Shown here piece by piece: positions 1 to 8,376 of a stretch of DNA of 64,000 nt. A program made the position numbers and the translations under genes. Positions within the stretch are counted from its first letter, which is position 1. Each line of letters opens with the position of its first letter. Source of the stretch: Thermodesulfobacteriota bacterium (lineage in GTDB: Bacteria > Desulfobacterota > UBA8473); NCBI GenBank assembly GCA_040757775.1, contig JBFLWQ010000014.1, forward strand, positions 19,860-83,859, written 5' to 3'. The notes under the pieces are model-generated. The model was given only the letters and a program-made list of their open reading frames with translations. It did no database searches and was not told the DNA's origin.

Positions 1-1347
1 ATACTTTGCCACCCTTTTAATATCCTCAAATGTAACCCTGGATATGTTTTCCTGATACTTCTCTAAGAAATCCTCCGGCAGGTTGTCATAGTCTATGCTC
101 ATCTGCTGGTTTACTATACTGGCAGAAGAAGTAAAAGAAAAGATGAATTTGTTAATGATAGACTCCTTTGCCCATTGAAGCTCTTTTTCTGTAACACCGT
201 TCTTCTTCAGGTCTTTTATAATGTTATAGATCAGGGATATTGCCTTGGAGGTAGTAACGGATTTGGTCTGGCATATAACGGCAAACACCCCATATTCCAC
301 ATCACCTCTGTAAATACTCCCCACACTGTATGCAAGACCCCTATTAGACCTGATCTCTGAAGTCAACCTGGAATTGAAACCGGATTCTCCTAGGATAAAG
401 TTCAATACCTTAAATGGAAAGTAGTCAGGATGGGTTTTTCTAACTGACAGATGCCCAAGTACAATTGTGGACTGAGGTACATCCTTAAAGGCATAATTTA
501 TAGATTTTTCAAAGGAATATGAAGGGGGAAGTTCTCTGGGTATCTTGACCCCGGTTTTTTCCCAGTTCTGAAAAGCCTTTTCGACCTTTTTCACCATCTC
601 ATCCCTCTGAAAGTCTCCGGAGATAGCAAGCATTACATTTTCCGGGTGGAAGAACCTGTTGTGAAACTCAATCAAATCTTTTCTGGTAATCGCGTTAATC
701 GATTTGACCGTGGATACCCTGCCCCTGGGGTTATCCTTGTATAAAAGCCTTCTGAATTCCCTGAAGGCTATACTGTCAGGATTGTCGTTCCTGCGCCTTA
801 TAGCCTCAATCTCCTGTTTTTTAGCCAGGTCTAGCTTTTCCTGATCGAATCCCGGGTTCATCATAATGTCAGCAAATATCTTTATACCAATGTCTGTATC
901 CTTCTTCATCACAGAAAGGGAGGCAGACCCGGATTCGCTTCCAATACCTATTTCTACAGCGCCTGCAATATACTCCAGTTGGTCGTTTATCTCATCCGGC
1001 GTCATAGAACGGGTGCCCCCTGTCCTCATAACTCCACCGGTTAACTCAGCCAAACCTGCCTTATCCGCAGGTTCATAAACCGAGCCGGTCCTTATAACCG
1101 CAGACAGATTCAATACGGGAAGCTCATGGTCCTCCAGAATATACAGAACCATACCGTTATTTAGGAGTACCCGTTCCCCTTTTGGAGGAGAAAACACCAG
1201 GGGTTTAAAAATCATATCCCTGGGGTGCTGTGGTGTATTAGCATCCTCTGCAAAAGATGCCAGTCTGCCTGCGGCTACGACGCACAGGCAGACTGTTACT
1301 GCTATGATTATCAAATACAGTGAAATAATCGCCCTTTTCACTATCAT
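1..1347 (-). CDS. M16 family peptidase-like protein, probable non-catalytic subunit (C-terminus cut by window edge)
   Basis: About 449 codons are visible and the C-terminus lies outside the window. The protein starts at ATG 1347 behind an AGGGGACGAG ribosome-binding sequence and begins with an uncleaved-anchor or signal-peptide-like hydrophobic stretch (about residues 5-30), so it is probably exported or membrane-anchored. The M16 fold is recognised by the N-terminal NGMVLYILEDHELP strand and by the C-terminal SNRGLAYSVGS segment, which carries the R/Y pair conserved in the family. The zinc motif HxxEH is missing: the equivalent segment reads GLAELTGGVM. Paired M16 proteins commonly consist of one catalytic and one motif-less subunit, and the upstream gene, 11 bp away, has the motif. 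I infer that the two form a heterodimeric or heterotetrameric periplasmic zinc protease. The substrate is unknown. Confidence 0.88.
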   Translation of the reverse strand, partial: MIVKRAIISLYLIIIAVTVCLCVVAAGRLASFAEDANTPQHPRDMIFKPLVFSPPKGERVLLNNGMVLYILEDHELPVLNLSAVIRTGSVYEPADKAGLAELTGGVMRTGGTRSMTPDEINDQLEYIAGAVEIGIGSESGSASLSVMKKDTDIGIKIFADIMMNPGFDQEKLDLAKKQEIEAIRRRNDNPDSIAFREFRRLLYKDNPRGRVSTVKSINAITRKDLIEFHNRFFHPENVMLAISGDFQRDEMVKKVEKAFQNWEKTGVKIPRELPPSYSFEKSINYAFKDVPQSTIVLGHLSVRKTHPDYFPFKVLNFILGESGFNSRLTSEIRSNRGLAYSVGSIYRGDVEYGVFAVICQTKSVTTSKAISLIYNIIKDLKKNGVTEKELQWAKESIINKFIFSFTSSASIVNQQMSIDYDNLPEDFLEKYQENISRVTFEDIKRVAKY

Positions 1348-1358
1348 CTCGTCCCCTT

Positions 1359-2861
1359 CTATTCTTTTTCCTTTTTTACCAGCTCTGCCACTGTTCTGTT
1401 GTCCTCGGCAAGATACTTTCTGACAGCCTTCAATATATCCTGAGGGGTTATTCGTTCTATTACATCCAACTGATCCTCTATATATCTCCAATCTCCTGCA
1501 ACAGTCTGGTAATAAGAGAGCTTACTTGCTAACCCGGAATTGGAGTTAAGCGCTCTTATAAAACCAACCTGTAACTGGTTTTTTATCTTCCTGAGTTCCC
1601 TTTCGTTTACTGGCTCTCTTTTCAATCTTTCTATTTCCCTATAGATGGCCTGTTCCAGCTCAGTAGTGGTATGGGGGTGTCTTGGAGCAGCAAATATAGC
1701 AAAGAGATTTGGGTACCTTGCACCTGGAAGCCCGTTTGCTGTTTCTACACTTACGGCAATCTTTTCCTCATCTATCAACCTTTTATAAAACCTGGAGGTT
1801 CGACCACTCGACAGTATGCCATCTATAATATCAAAAACGTAATCGTCAAAATCAGGCACAGTGGGTTTGTGGTAACCTATAATCAGGCTGGGATTCGCAT
1901 CGAATTTTACCTTTAGCCTTCTCTCTCCCATTTGCTCTGGCTCTTTTGTGGGAATAAACGACGGAATAGGTTGAGAAGGGATATGTTCAAAGTATTTTTT
2001 GATAATCTCTAAAGTTTTTGAGGTGTCTATATCACCTACTACTGCAACTACAGTGTTATTTGGGGCATAATAGGTCTTAAAAAACCTCTCAGTGGTTCTC
2101 TTTTTTAAAAACATTAAATCTGACATCCAGCCAATTATCGGTCTTCGATACGGATGGGCTATAAATGCTGCTGCCATAAAGTTTTCATAGAGTTTCCCAT
2201 CAGGGCTGGAATCGATCCTCTGTCTCCTCTCTTCCGTGACTACGTCTCTCTCGGAATAAAACTCCCTGAGTACCGGGTTCAACATCCTGTCCGATTCTAT
2301 TTTAGCCCAGAGATCAACCCTGTTCGATGGAAGGCTAACCATGTACCTTGTAATATCATAGCTCGTTGAAGCATTTAAACCAACCCCCCCGTTTTTTGAA
2401 TATATCGAATCTATCTCATCCTTTACCACATATCTCTTATGCCTTTTCTGTAATCTTCCCAATTCAGCTTTTAACTTGTTTATCTTAGCCTCGTCTGCTT
2501 TCTTTCCCTTAAGTATCTCATTATCAAGCCTCAAAGCTACCTGGTCGATTTCATCCAATATCTTCTTTTCCTTTAGGTAGTCCCTTGTCCCCAACATCTT
2601 TGTGCCTTTAAACAGCATGTGTTCCAACAGATGGGCTGTCCCGGAAATCCCGGAATACTCATCTGCTGAACCAACTTTAAAGCTCATGAAGAAGGATACT
2701 GTAGGAGAATACTGCCGCTTAAGTATGAGAATCTTCATACCGTTTTTCAGGGTATGTTCCTCCACCCGACCTTTAAGACTGAGTGCCCATGTTACAGAGG
2801 CGGTCAGCAAGAACACAAACAAGATAAAGAAAACAACTATATACTTTTTGATTCCCTTCAT
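1359..2861 (-). CDS. M16 family zinc metalloprotease (catalytic subunit)
   Basis: The 500-residue protein has an N-terminal hydrophobic signal or anchor (about residues 5-27) and the inverted zinc motif HLLEH at residues 77-81 (family HxxEH, both His bind zinc, Glu is catalytic). The third ligand comes from the SERDVVTEER segment around residues 203-212. This spacing is about 50 residues longer than in typical pitrilysin-family proteins because of a Lys/Glu-rich, probably coiled-coil insertion at about residues 95-150. The second half (about 215-500) is the C-terminal M16 domain. It is followed 11 bp later by the motif-less M16 partner and is clearly co-transcribed with it. Predicted role: degradation or processing of peptides in the periplasm. 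The family is secure; the substrate is not visible from sequence. Confidence 0.93.
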   Translation of the reverse strand: MKGIKKYIVVFFILFVFLLTASVTWALSLKGRVEEHTLKNGMKILILKRQYSPTVSFFMSFKVGSADEYSGISGTAHLLEHMLFKGTKMLGTRDYLKEKKILDEIDQVALRLDNEILKGKKADEAKINKLKAELGRLQKRHKRYVVKDEIDSIYSKNGGVGLNASTSYDITRYMVSLPSNRVDLWAKIESDRMLNPVLREFYSERDVVTEERRQRIDSSPDGKLYENFMAAAFIAHPYRRPIIGWMSDLMFLKKRTTERFFKTYYAPNNTVVAVVGDIDTSKTLEIIKKYFEHIPSQPIPSFIPTKEPEQMGERRLKVKFDANPSLIIGYHKPTVPDFDDYVFDIIDGILSSGRTSRFYKRLIDEEKIAVSVETANGLPGARYPNLFAIFAAPRHPHTTTELEQAIYREIERLKREPVNERELRKIKNQLQVGFIRALNSNSGLASKLSYYQTVAGDWRYIEDQLDVIERITPQDILKAVRKYLAEDNRTVAELVKKEKE

Positions 2862-2928
2862 AAAAACCTTTCCCGGTATTCTATTTTCCTCTTTCCATTT
2901 CTGACAAAGCCTATCGGCAGGTATCTCC

Positions 2929-3522
2929 CTACCCTATCAAAACCATCCCTGCCATCATTCCCATGGGGACATCATCCGGATTGCTGTCTTTTGTGATTTT
3001 GCTTATCTGCCAGCCTAGCACCTTACTCAGTTTAAAGAAGTTCACTCCTAACCCCGACAGGGATGGCCTTGCCAGGTCAGGAAACCTGCAATAAACGCCC
3101 TCATTTAAAGCACAGCATTCATCATATCCGCTACAAAAAATTCGCTTGCAAGAACCTGCGGCAAGCCCTTTTGAGTTTGTATGTCCGTCATTTATTGCAA
3201 ACTGCTCAATAGTTGCAGCAGTTTCATGAATAATTCTGGCTACATCAAGCCGGTCATCGGTAAGAAGTATCTCTGTGGGGACATCGAGCTTAAAGACCAG
3301 GGCAAGCTTATACTGTCCAATATATTCTCTGAACCTATCAGGCTTCATAACATGAGGCGGACAGTTTATTGTCTGTCCATAGCCATCACATCGTGGTTCT
3401 TCACACATTTTTGCAAGATGGTCTTCGACAGAAATCGCTTCAACAGATACAATCTTAGCGTCACTGACCCCAAGATTGATGGCATGTTGAATCAGCTTGT
3501 CTACAGGATGTCTTTTCTCCAT
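2929..3522 (-). CDS. DUF2284 family predicted metal-binding protein
   Basis: The 197-residue protein is rich in clustered cysteines. An N-terminal group lies in CEEPRCDGYGQTINCPPH (about residues 40-57) and a C-terminal group in CKRIFCSGYDECC and a YCRFPD segment (about 125-150). This layout is typical of DUF2284, a family annotated as metal-binding and common in anaerobes and methanogens, where the cysteines probably hold an Fe-S cluster or metal. There is no signal peptide, so it is cytoplasmic. It lies about 67 bp upstream of the M16 gene on the same strand and could share a transcript, but no functional link is evident. The biochemical role of the family is unknown to me. Confidence 0.82.
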   Translation of the reverse strand: MEKRHPVDKLIQHAINLGVSDAKIVSVEAISVEDHLAKMCEEPRCDGYGQTINCPPHVMKPDRFREYIGQYKLALVFKLDVPTEILLTDDRLDVARIIHETAATIEQFAINDGHTNSKGLAAGSCKRIFCSGYDECCALNEGVYCRFPDLARPSLSGLGVNFFKLSKVLGWQISKITKDSNPDDVPMGMMAGMVLIG

Positions 3523-3554
3523 TTAAATAAATCCGCCTTTTTTGCACACGGTGC

Positions 3555-4199
3555 TCATCCGTGTAATATGCCTTCAATAATATTGCTAAAGACTTTTGCA
3601 AGATTTACCCTGGTCTCAGTTTCTTTTTTGTAGATAACCATTTTGCCTTTATCAAATGACGGGCCAAAATATTGTTCACCACGCTTTGAAAATATATGAT
3701 ATAAGCTTAGTAAGGTAGCATGACTGTAGTTGTGATTGTATTCATAAATTCCCTTTAAAGTTTCAATTGATTCTTTAATTATATTTAGTTTTTCAGCGTT
3801 CTTCAAAACACAATTCAAAGCTGCATTTGCTGAAAATTTATTTTGTTCTATTTTTTCATAATAAGGTAAGCTTTTGTCTGAACATAAAATAGCCAAACAT
3901 AATGATTCTAGTGTATAACGCAAGAGGTTGCCAGAAGGTATGATATAACCTGACAGAAATAATTTCATTGATAATGTTAGACTATCTATAGCATTGTAAA
4001 GGAATGCTGAAACATATGCTTTCCTTATATCCGTATCGATCTTAGAATCATATTCCTCCCATTTATAAAAAGCATCTGTTAAACCGTCAATAAAAGCCGA
4101 TACTTCGCCTTTAAAACTATCCATAAATTGACTTCGGGTTTTAATATCATCTTCATGGATTTCTTTTTCAATAATTTCTTTTATATTTATTGTTGACAT
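3555..4199 (-). CDS. hypothetical protein, AT-rich orphan
   Basis: This 214-residue, mostly helical, Lys/Ile/Asn-rich protein has no signal peptide and no motif that I recognise. The start ATG at 4199 has an AAGGAAT ribosome-binding sequence six bases upstream, so it is probably a real gene. Its base composition is noticeably more AT-rich than its neighbours, and it sits between a conserved gene and a 600-bp gap full of dispersed repeats, which suggests recent acquisition. A HNYSHATLLSLYHIFSKRG segment resembles helical motifs seen in several uncharacterised abundant bacterial DUF families, but I cannot assign one. Confidence 0.6.
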   Translation of the reverse strand: MSTINIKEIIEKEIHEDDIKTRSQFMDSFKGEVSAFIDGLTDAFYKWEEYDSKIDTDIRKAYVSAFLYNAIDSLTLSMKLFLSGYIIPSGNLLRYTLESLCLAILCSDKSLPYYEKIEQNKFSANAALNCVLKNAEKLNIIKESIETLKGIYEYNHNYSHATLLSLYHIFSKRGEQYFGPSFDKGKMVIYKKETETRVNLAKVFSNIIEGILHG

Positions 4200-4247
4200 G
4201 CAATATTCCTTTTATACAGATGTAAAAAGTTGGGAAACACCCTTTTC

Positions 4248-4319
4248 TGTCATTCCCGTGAAAACGGGAATCCAGAAAAGTCAACGAGTTCTGGACTCCC
4301 GCTTTCGCGGGAGTGACGG
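4248..4319. repeat. dispersed palindromic repeat (GTCATTCCCG type)
   Basis: The segment begins GTCATTCCCGTGAAAACGGG and ends CGCTTTCGCGGGAGTGACGG, forming an imperfect long inverted repeat with small internal hairpins. The same family (start GTCAT, end ATGAC or GTGAC) recurs at 4521-4744, 20721-20792, 20860-20948 and 60882-60993. These are non-coding interspersed elements. The 4200-4821 gap holds this copy and the next one and no gene that I can support. Confidence 0.75.
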
Positions 4320-4520
4320 CTATAGGGGCTTTTTACGAGACCGTCAACTTTAAATGACAATTCCTTTTACAGAGATTAACAAATTACATATTTTTTTAAT
4401 AATACCACAAAAACCCCGTAACTTACAAGTTCAAGTTGACATGTTGCTGGCATTTTATTATTATCTACGCTAAATTAGCCGAATAACACCACTTATAAGA
4501 CCTTTGAAAAATAGCCAATA

Positions 4521-4744
4521 GTGTCATTTCGACCCCATTCGCTTTGCTCAGAGCATGCTCTTTCGCCTGTCATTCCGAGCGAAGCGAGGAATCCTGTCTT
4601 TTAGTTTTCTGGATTCCTGTGCCTGCCCCGTACTTGATACGGGGTTCGCAAGGGGAATGACTACTGAAACCCTGTAGCAAGCTACAGGGAATTATCAAAT
4701 TAAAACCATTAAGATTTCTCGTCGCTATTGCTCCTCGAAATGAC
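4521..4744. repeat. cluster of dispersed GTCATTxCGAGC-type repeats
   Basis: Several degenerate units are fused: GTCATTTCGACCCC, CTGTCATTCCGAGCGAAGCG with AGGAATCC, a CCCCGTACTTGATACGGGG hairpin, an ATTCCCTGTAGCTTGC hairpin (CCTGTAGCAAGCTACAGG on the plus strand) and a terminal GCTCCTCGAAATGAC. The flanking GTCATT and AATGAC ends are inverted, as in repeats common in many Deltaproteobacteria-like genomes. No coding potential was seen. Confidence 0.7.
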
Positions 4745-4821
4745 AAAACTCAAAGGTCACAATACCCCTCCAAAAACAAAGGCAATGCTTTTTATGTGCA
4801 TTTTATCACTGGAGAATACCT

Positions 4822-5046
4822 TTGACTAAAAAAATCTATATAGAACAGTACATAAACTTTGATAAGAGTATCGATATAATGGTATATAGAGATGGAAAGC
4901 TTATGGATTATTATCATGATTGTCCATACAGAAACATTTATGAAATCCTGAAGAAAATAAAGGAAGAAAATGAAGATGCAGTTTTCGAACATTTTTGCTC
5001 AGGAGAGCTATGCACAGGTGGCTGGATAAGGTGGGAAATAAATTAA
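4822..5046 (+). CDS. small protein of unknown function
   Basis: This 74-residue protein starts at TTG 4822 with GGAG at 4811-4814, a good seven-base spacing. It is acidic in its middle and carries three cysteines (one in YHDCPYRN, two in a CSGELC segment near the C-terminus), which could bind metal. Its last 37 bases overlap the following gene, whose ribosome-binding site lies inside it, so the two are probably translationally coupled. I do not recognise the family; a genuine small gene is more likely than chance because of the site spacing and coupling. Confidence 0.5.
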   Translation: MTKKIYIEQYINFDKSIDIMVYRDGKLMDYYHDCPYRNIYEILKKIKEENEDAVFEHFCSGELCTGGWIRWEIN

Positions 5047-5780
5047 TTATATCATCAATAATCTTGATCTGTCTCTTTGTCAGTACAATTTATAACTTAG
5101 CAGATGAGGCATTGAGTGAAACAGAAAGGAAACTCCAAATCCCCCCTTCCGTATTATCAGGCACTGACAGAGATAAAGATAAGATTATAAAGGTCGTTGA
5201 GGATTGTACTGTATTCAAGAAAATAGGAGGTGTAAGGTTTGAAACCAACCCATCAATATATAAATATCTCATGGACAGACTCCCTTTAGCAACGAACATC
5301 ATACGAGGATTGAATATTCGTAACCTCGTCATCACCAAGAACAAAGACCAGTCTTTTCATTTTAAAGATGGAGGAAGTATAATCGGGGACTTCAGATTGA
5401 TACATAAGGATCCAAGAACCATTGTATTTTATTGTAATGGACAATACAACGGGAAGGTCATTAAGAAACTCATGGGGAAGGCAGTAGTAATTGTGGAATA
5501 CCAAGAAGACCATAATGGAGAATTCATTGAAAATATCTTCCACATCTATCTGAAGGCAAATAACAGGTTTGTCGAGTTGATAATTAAGGTTTTTAAACCT
5601 CTGGTAAGTATTGTTATAGAAAGAAAAGTATTATCCTATATGTATGCCGTCAGAGAGGTATGTGAAAGGATAACTAAGGATCCAGAGGAGGTATATAAGA
5701 GCATAAAAGATAGCAAAGAGGTTAGCAAGAATGACTTAGACGAATATAGAAGGTTTTTTCTTTACAAAAGGAGGAATTGA
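5010..5780 (+). CDS. membrane-anchored protein of unknown function
   Basis: I chose ATG 5010 (256 residues) over an in-frame TTG at 4995 because AGGAG lies five bases ahead of it. One hydrophobic segment (about residues 10-28) should anchor the protein, leaving a soluble domain of alternating strands and helices outside or inside the membrane. The overall pattern (long beta-rich middle, C-terminal helix) is reminiscent of START/SRPBCC lipid-binding folds, but this is only a guess. It overlaps the 74-residue gene upstream and is followed three bases later by the TIGR04076-like gene, forming a tight three-gene unit. Confidence 0.65.
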   Translation: MHRWLDKVGNKLIISSIILICLFVSTIYNLADEALSETERKLQIPPSVLSGTDRDKDKIIKVVEDCTVFKKIGGVRFETNPSIYKYLMDRLPLATNIIRGLNIRNLVITKNKDQSFHFKDGGSIIGDFRLIHKDPRTIVFYCNGQYNGKVIKKLMGKAVVIVEYQEDHNGEFIENIFHIYLKANNRFVELIIKVFKPLVSIVIERKVLSYMYAVREVCERITKDPEEVYKSIKDSKEVSKNDLDEYRRFFLYKRRN

Positions 5781-5783
5781 GTC

Positions 5784-6068
5784 ATGGCAGAGGAGTATGA
5801 ATATCCAAAAATCACCTTGAAGATTGTATCCCAGAAGGGGACCTGTACCTATGGACATGAGGTGGGACAGGAATTTGACGTGAGCGGTACGACACCGGGT
5901 GGGATGTGTCCATCCGCTTTCTATAGTGCCTACCCTTGTATTATGGCATTAATGGTGGGAGGCAGTATGCCATGGGAGAAGGATAAAGACACAGCCCATA
6001 TAGCCTGTCCTGATCCAGAGAACCCTGTTGTAATGGAATTAATTAGAGAAAAGAGTTATGCTAAATAA
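5784..6068 (+). CDS. TIGR04076 family protein
   Basis: The 94-residue protein has the short fold of the TIGR04076 family: an N-terminal strand with KGTCTYGHEVGQEF, the central GGMCPSAFYSAYPC segment and a C-terminal segment reading HIACPDPENPVVMEL. Four cysteines are conserved-looking, suggesting metal binding or redox sensitivity. Function is unknown; members are frequent in strict anaerobes, sometimes near transporters or redox proteins. GGAGGAATT precedes the start. It sits three bases after the membrane-anchored gene and 29 bases before an MFS transporter, so all four probably form one operon. Confidence 0.82.
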   Translation: MAEEYEYPKITLKIVSQKGTCTYGHEVGQEFDVSGTTPGGMCPSAFYSAYPCIMALMVGGSMPWEKDKDTAHIACPDPENPVVMELIREKSYAK

Positions 6069-6097
6069 TCCCCCAGAAAAGAGAGGAAAGCGGTTTT

Positions 6098-7288
6098 ATG
6101 GACGAAAGGTACCGATGGAATATTCTGGTCTTAACTTACACATCTATGCTCGCCTTCGCTTTTGTATTTCAAGCTATACCCCCTATTTTAAGTCTTATTA
6201 TCCAGGAATTGCACATCTCTCACACCCAGGCAGGACTTCTTATGGGTTTCTTTGCTCTACCGGGAATATTCCTGTCCATACCAGGGGGAATACTATTTGA
6301 TCTCTATGGAACAAGGAAGATAGCCGCTTCCTGTTTTATTTTGATGATTATTGGCACCCTCACAGTAATTTTTGGCAAAACCTTCTTCCTTCTGGCCCTG
6401 GGGAGGACAGTCTCAGGAGTTGGCGCTTTAATTCTTGCAATAGGTCTGCCTCAATTTCTCGCTCAATGGTTTAATGGGAAAGAGTTGGGCGTAGCCATGG
6501 GAATATATAATACCGCCATGCCACTGGGTACAATAATATCATTTACCACTCTGGGATGGTTAGGGAAGAATTTGGGTTGGCAGGCGTCCGTTTCAGTTAG
6601 CGGCATTCTCACCTTTGTAGCTCTGATAGTCTTCCTTCTCTTCTATAAACCAGCTCCCCCCATCACAGGCAAGCCTTTCAGTGAGAAAAGGATAGGGCTA
6701 GGCAACTTTAAAGAAGCAGGTATTTCAATATGGCTTGTAGGGATTGCATGGATGTGGTTTAATGCATCAACAATATCTTTTACTACCTTTGGACCAGACT
6801 TCTTTATAGCGGATAAGGGTTTTAGCATAGAGTTTGCCGGGTTTCTTGCCAGTTTCATCATGTGGGGCTCCCTCATTTTCAGCCCTGTGGTTGGCTACCT
6901 TATAGATAAAATCGGCTTTAAAGAAACTCTGATAGCCATGGGGGGACTTGCTTTAGCAGTTCTTATGTTCTTCATTCCCTATGCTACTACTCTACTCATA
7001 TTCTTGATGGCACTAATCGGGGTTTCAGTGGCATTAGTCCCTGCCCCGGTGTTTTCTCTGCCATCGGATCTTATGAAACCCCAAAATCTCGGCTTTGGCT
7101 TTGGTGTTATATCCACCTGTTTAAGTATTGGTATGGTGCTGGGTCCTTACTTTGTGGGGTTAATTAGAGATTGGACAGGTTCTTACAATATGAGTTTCGG
7201 AGTCATGGCCGGTTTTGCCCTCTGTGTAACCATAACCATGCTGATTCTTCGCTCCCCGGTCTTTTCTAAAGTGAATCGTAAATCGTGA
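6098..7288 (+). CDS. MFS transporter (12 TM, CynX/NimT-like)
   Basis: The 396-residue protein is almost entirely hydrophobic with about twelve membrane helices in two six-helix halves and a cytoplasmic loop near residue 190. The family loop 2-3 signature appears as GGILFDLYGTRK (about residues 62-73), and a second GYLIDKIGFKET copy opens the other half. It should be a proton-coupled solute carrier of the major facilitator superfamily, most like the cyanate/nitrite or glycerol-3-phosphate/organic anion groups; the substrate cannot be read from sequence. GAGGAAA precedes the start. The last codons (VNRKS) are encoded by a heptameric AATCGTA/AATCGTG array. Confidence 0.9.
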   Translation: MDERYRWNILVLTYTSMLAFAFVFQAIPPILSLIIQELHISHTQAGLLMGFFALPGIFLSIPGGILFDLYGTRKIAASCFILMIIGTLTVIFGKTFFLLALGRTVSGVGALILAIGLPQFLAQWFNGKELGVAMGIYNTAMPLGTIISFTTLGWLGKNLGWQASVSVSGILTFVALIVFLLFYKPAPPITGKPFSEKRIGLGNFKEAGISIWLVGIAWMWFNASTISFTTFGPDFFIADKGFSIEFAGFLASFIMWGSLIFSPVVGYLIDKIGFKETLIAMGGLALAVLMFFIPYATTLLIFLMALIGVSVALVPAPVFSLPSDLMKPQNLGFGFGVISTCLSIGMVLGPYFVGLIRDWTGSYNMSFGVMAGFALCVTITMLILRSPVFSKVNRKS

Positions 7289-7290
7289 AT
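7272..7290. repeat. short heptameric array (AATCGTR)
   Basis: GTGAATCGTAAATCGTGAAT at the extreme 3-prime end of the MFS gene is built of near-identical seven-base units and supplies its stop codon. Similar arrays occur at 56000-56034 and 57026-57043 (TTCACGATTTACGA type). Confidence 0.5.
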
Positions 7291-7418
7291 GGGTTTTTTA
7301 GATATACCTTATCCACCATATATAGTTCTTCATAAAAACCCTATAATGAAAAGTACAACTACTTTCCCCCTAATTATCAGAACCATCAATAAAAGGCAAA
7401 AGCAGACTTGCCCACTTT

Positions 7419-7886
7419 TTATTGTTTATTTACCTCTCCGATGAGAATCCTGCTTGTATATTCTACAACCAGTCCATTACGCTGGTTATAGGTTTTATTT
7501 TTGTATGATAATACGCTTCGCACCGGGTTTTTTGTTGGTCGCACCTCTATTACTTCCACATCTGCCCTGAGCGTATCACCAGAAAGCACGGGTAGGGTGA
7601 ACCGAACACCGTCTATGCCCACATAAGCTATAATCTCTTTCCCGTGCTTTTCCAGGAGTTCATTAAGTCCCCCACGGACGTGGACGAGGCCATCGGCAAC
7701 AGCCAATATGGCTGGAGCAGCTAAATTACGTTCTCCTGAAAATGATTGCTTGGCATACTCCGCATCTACATGAATTGGTTGAATAAGCCACAAGAAGCTG
7801 TTCAATAGAGAAAGATCTCCTATGTCAACTGTTCGGTTGACCCCGCAAGAAATTTTGGTACCAATAAGTATCTCTTTACTAAACAT
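7419..7886 (-). CDS. MaoC-like hot-dog fold dehydratase
   Basis: The 155-residue protein matches MaoC-like (R)-hydratase domains: a PIHVDAEYAKQSF segment carries the catalytic Asp/His region (family N-x-x-H-x-D), followed by a small-residue helix APAILAVADGL and the GVRFTLPVLSGDTLRADVEV strand that ends the hot-dog sheet. Such proteins hydrate enoyl-CoA or dehydrate hydroxyacyl-CoA in the cytoplasm. The usual Asn of the catalytic pair is replaced by Pro-Ile-His, so activity may be altered. It stands alone between the convergent MFS gene and a 490-bp gap. A good AGGAAAG-like sequence lies just before the ATG. Confidence 0.83.
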   Translation of the reverse strand: MFSKEILIGTKISCGVNRTVDIGDLSLLNSFLWLIQPIHVDAEYAKQSFSGERNLAAPAILAVADGLVHVRGGLNELLEKHGKEIIAYVGIDGVRFTLPVLSGDTLRADVEVIEVRPTKNPVRSVLSYKNKTYNQRNGLVVEYTSRILIGEVNKQ

Positions 7887-8171
7887 CCTTTCCTCCTTTA
7901 AATTTAAGAATAGGTCAAAATTTTGAATTTAGGTTTGACAGTTCAAAGGTAAGTTATTATAAAAAGGCTAAAGAGTCAATAACTTTCAGGTTTTTGCTCA
8001 GTTAACAGTACCTCTAGCCTCCGTTGATATAAGACTTATTTTCTTGACCAGAAGGCACCTTTCTGCTAGCTTATGTTAGCTTCAAAGAAAATTTCCCAGT
8101 TTTAAGGATGAAGTATTGGTAAATTAGCAGGAATGAGAGCTTTGAAGAAGTACCCCTTTCGTTTCAGCATA

Positions 8172-8289
8172 CATTTTTTGACCCATCTAAGCTCACTCCA
8201 TTGAAAATTCACAAACTCCCCGCCTCTTGCGGGTCAAACATGTGAATTTTCTACATTCCGCTCGCTAAGAAGGGTCTCCCAAAAAATCT
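8172..8289 (-). repeat. MITE-like palindromic element, copy A
   Basis: About 118 bp that match, in opposite orientation, the element at 33541-33660. Shared parts include TTGACCCATCTAAGCTC, a TTCACAAACTCCCCGCCTCT arm, the GCGGGTCAAACATG centre, an AATTTTCTA arm and CTAAGAAGGGT. Internally it folds as GAAAATT...CCCGCC...GGCGGG...AATTTTC. The rest of the 7887-8376 gap shows no gene; the second MFS gene begins just after it. Confidence 0.75.
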
Positions 8290-8376
8290 ATGAATTGGCT
8301 CTCAGGGGACTTCCCCAAAGCTCTTGGCAGGTTATACAAAGATATCGAATATTACTTGCCATTAAGGAAAATGAAT

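Noticed and set aside
3181..3633. 150-residue open frame on the plus strand opposite the DUF2284 gene
   Set aside because: It is antisense to two better-supported minus-strand genes, has no ribosome-binding site and no recognisable domain.
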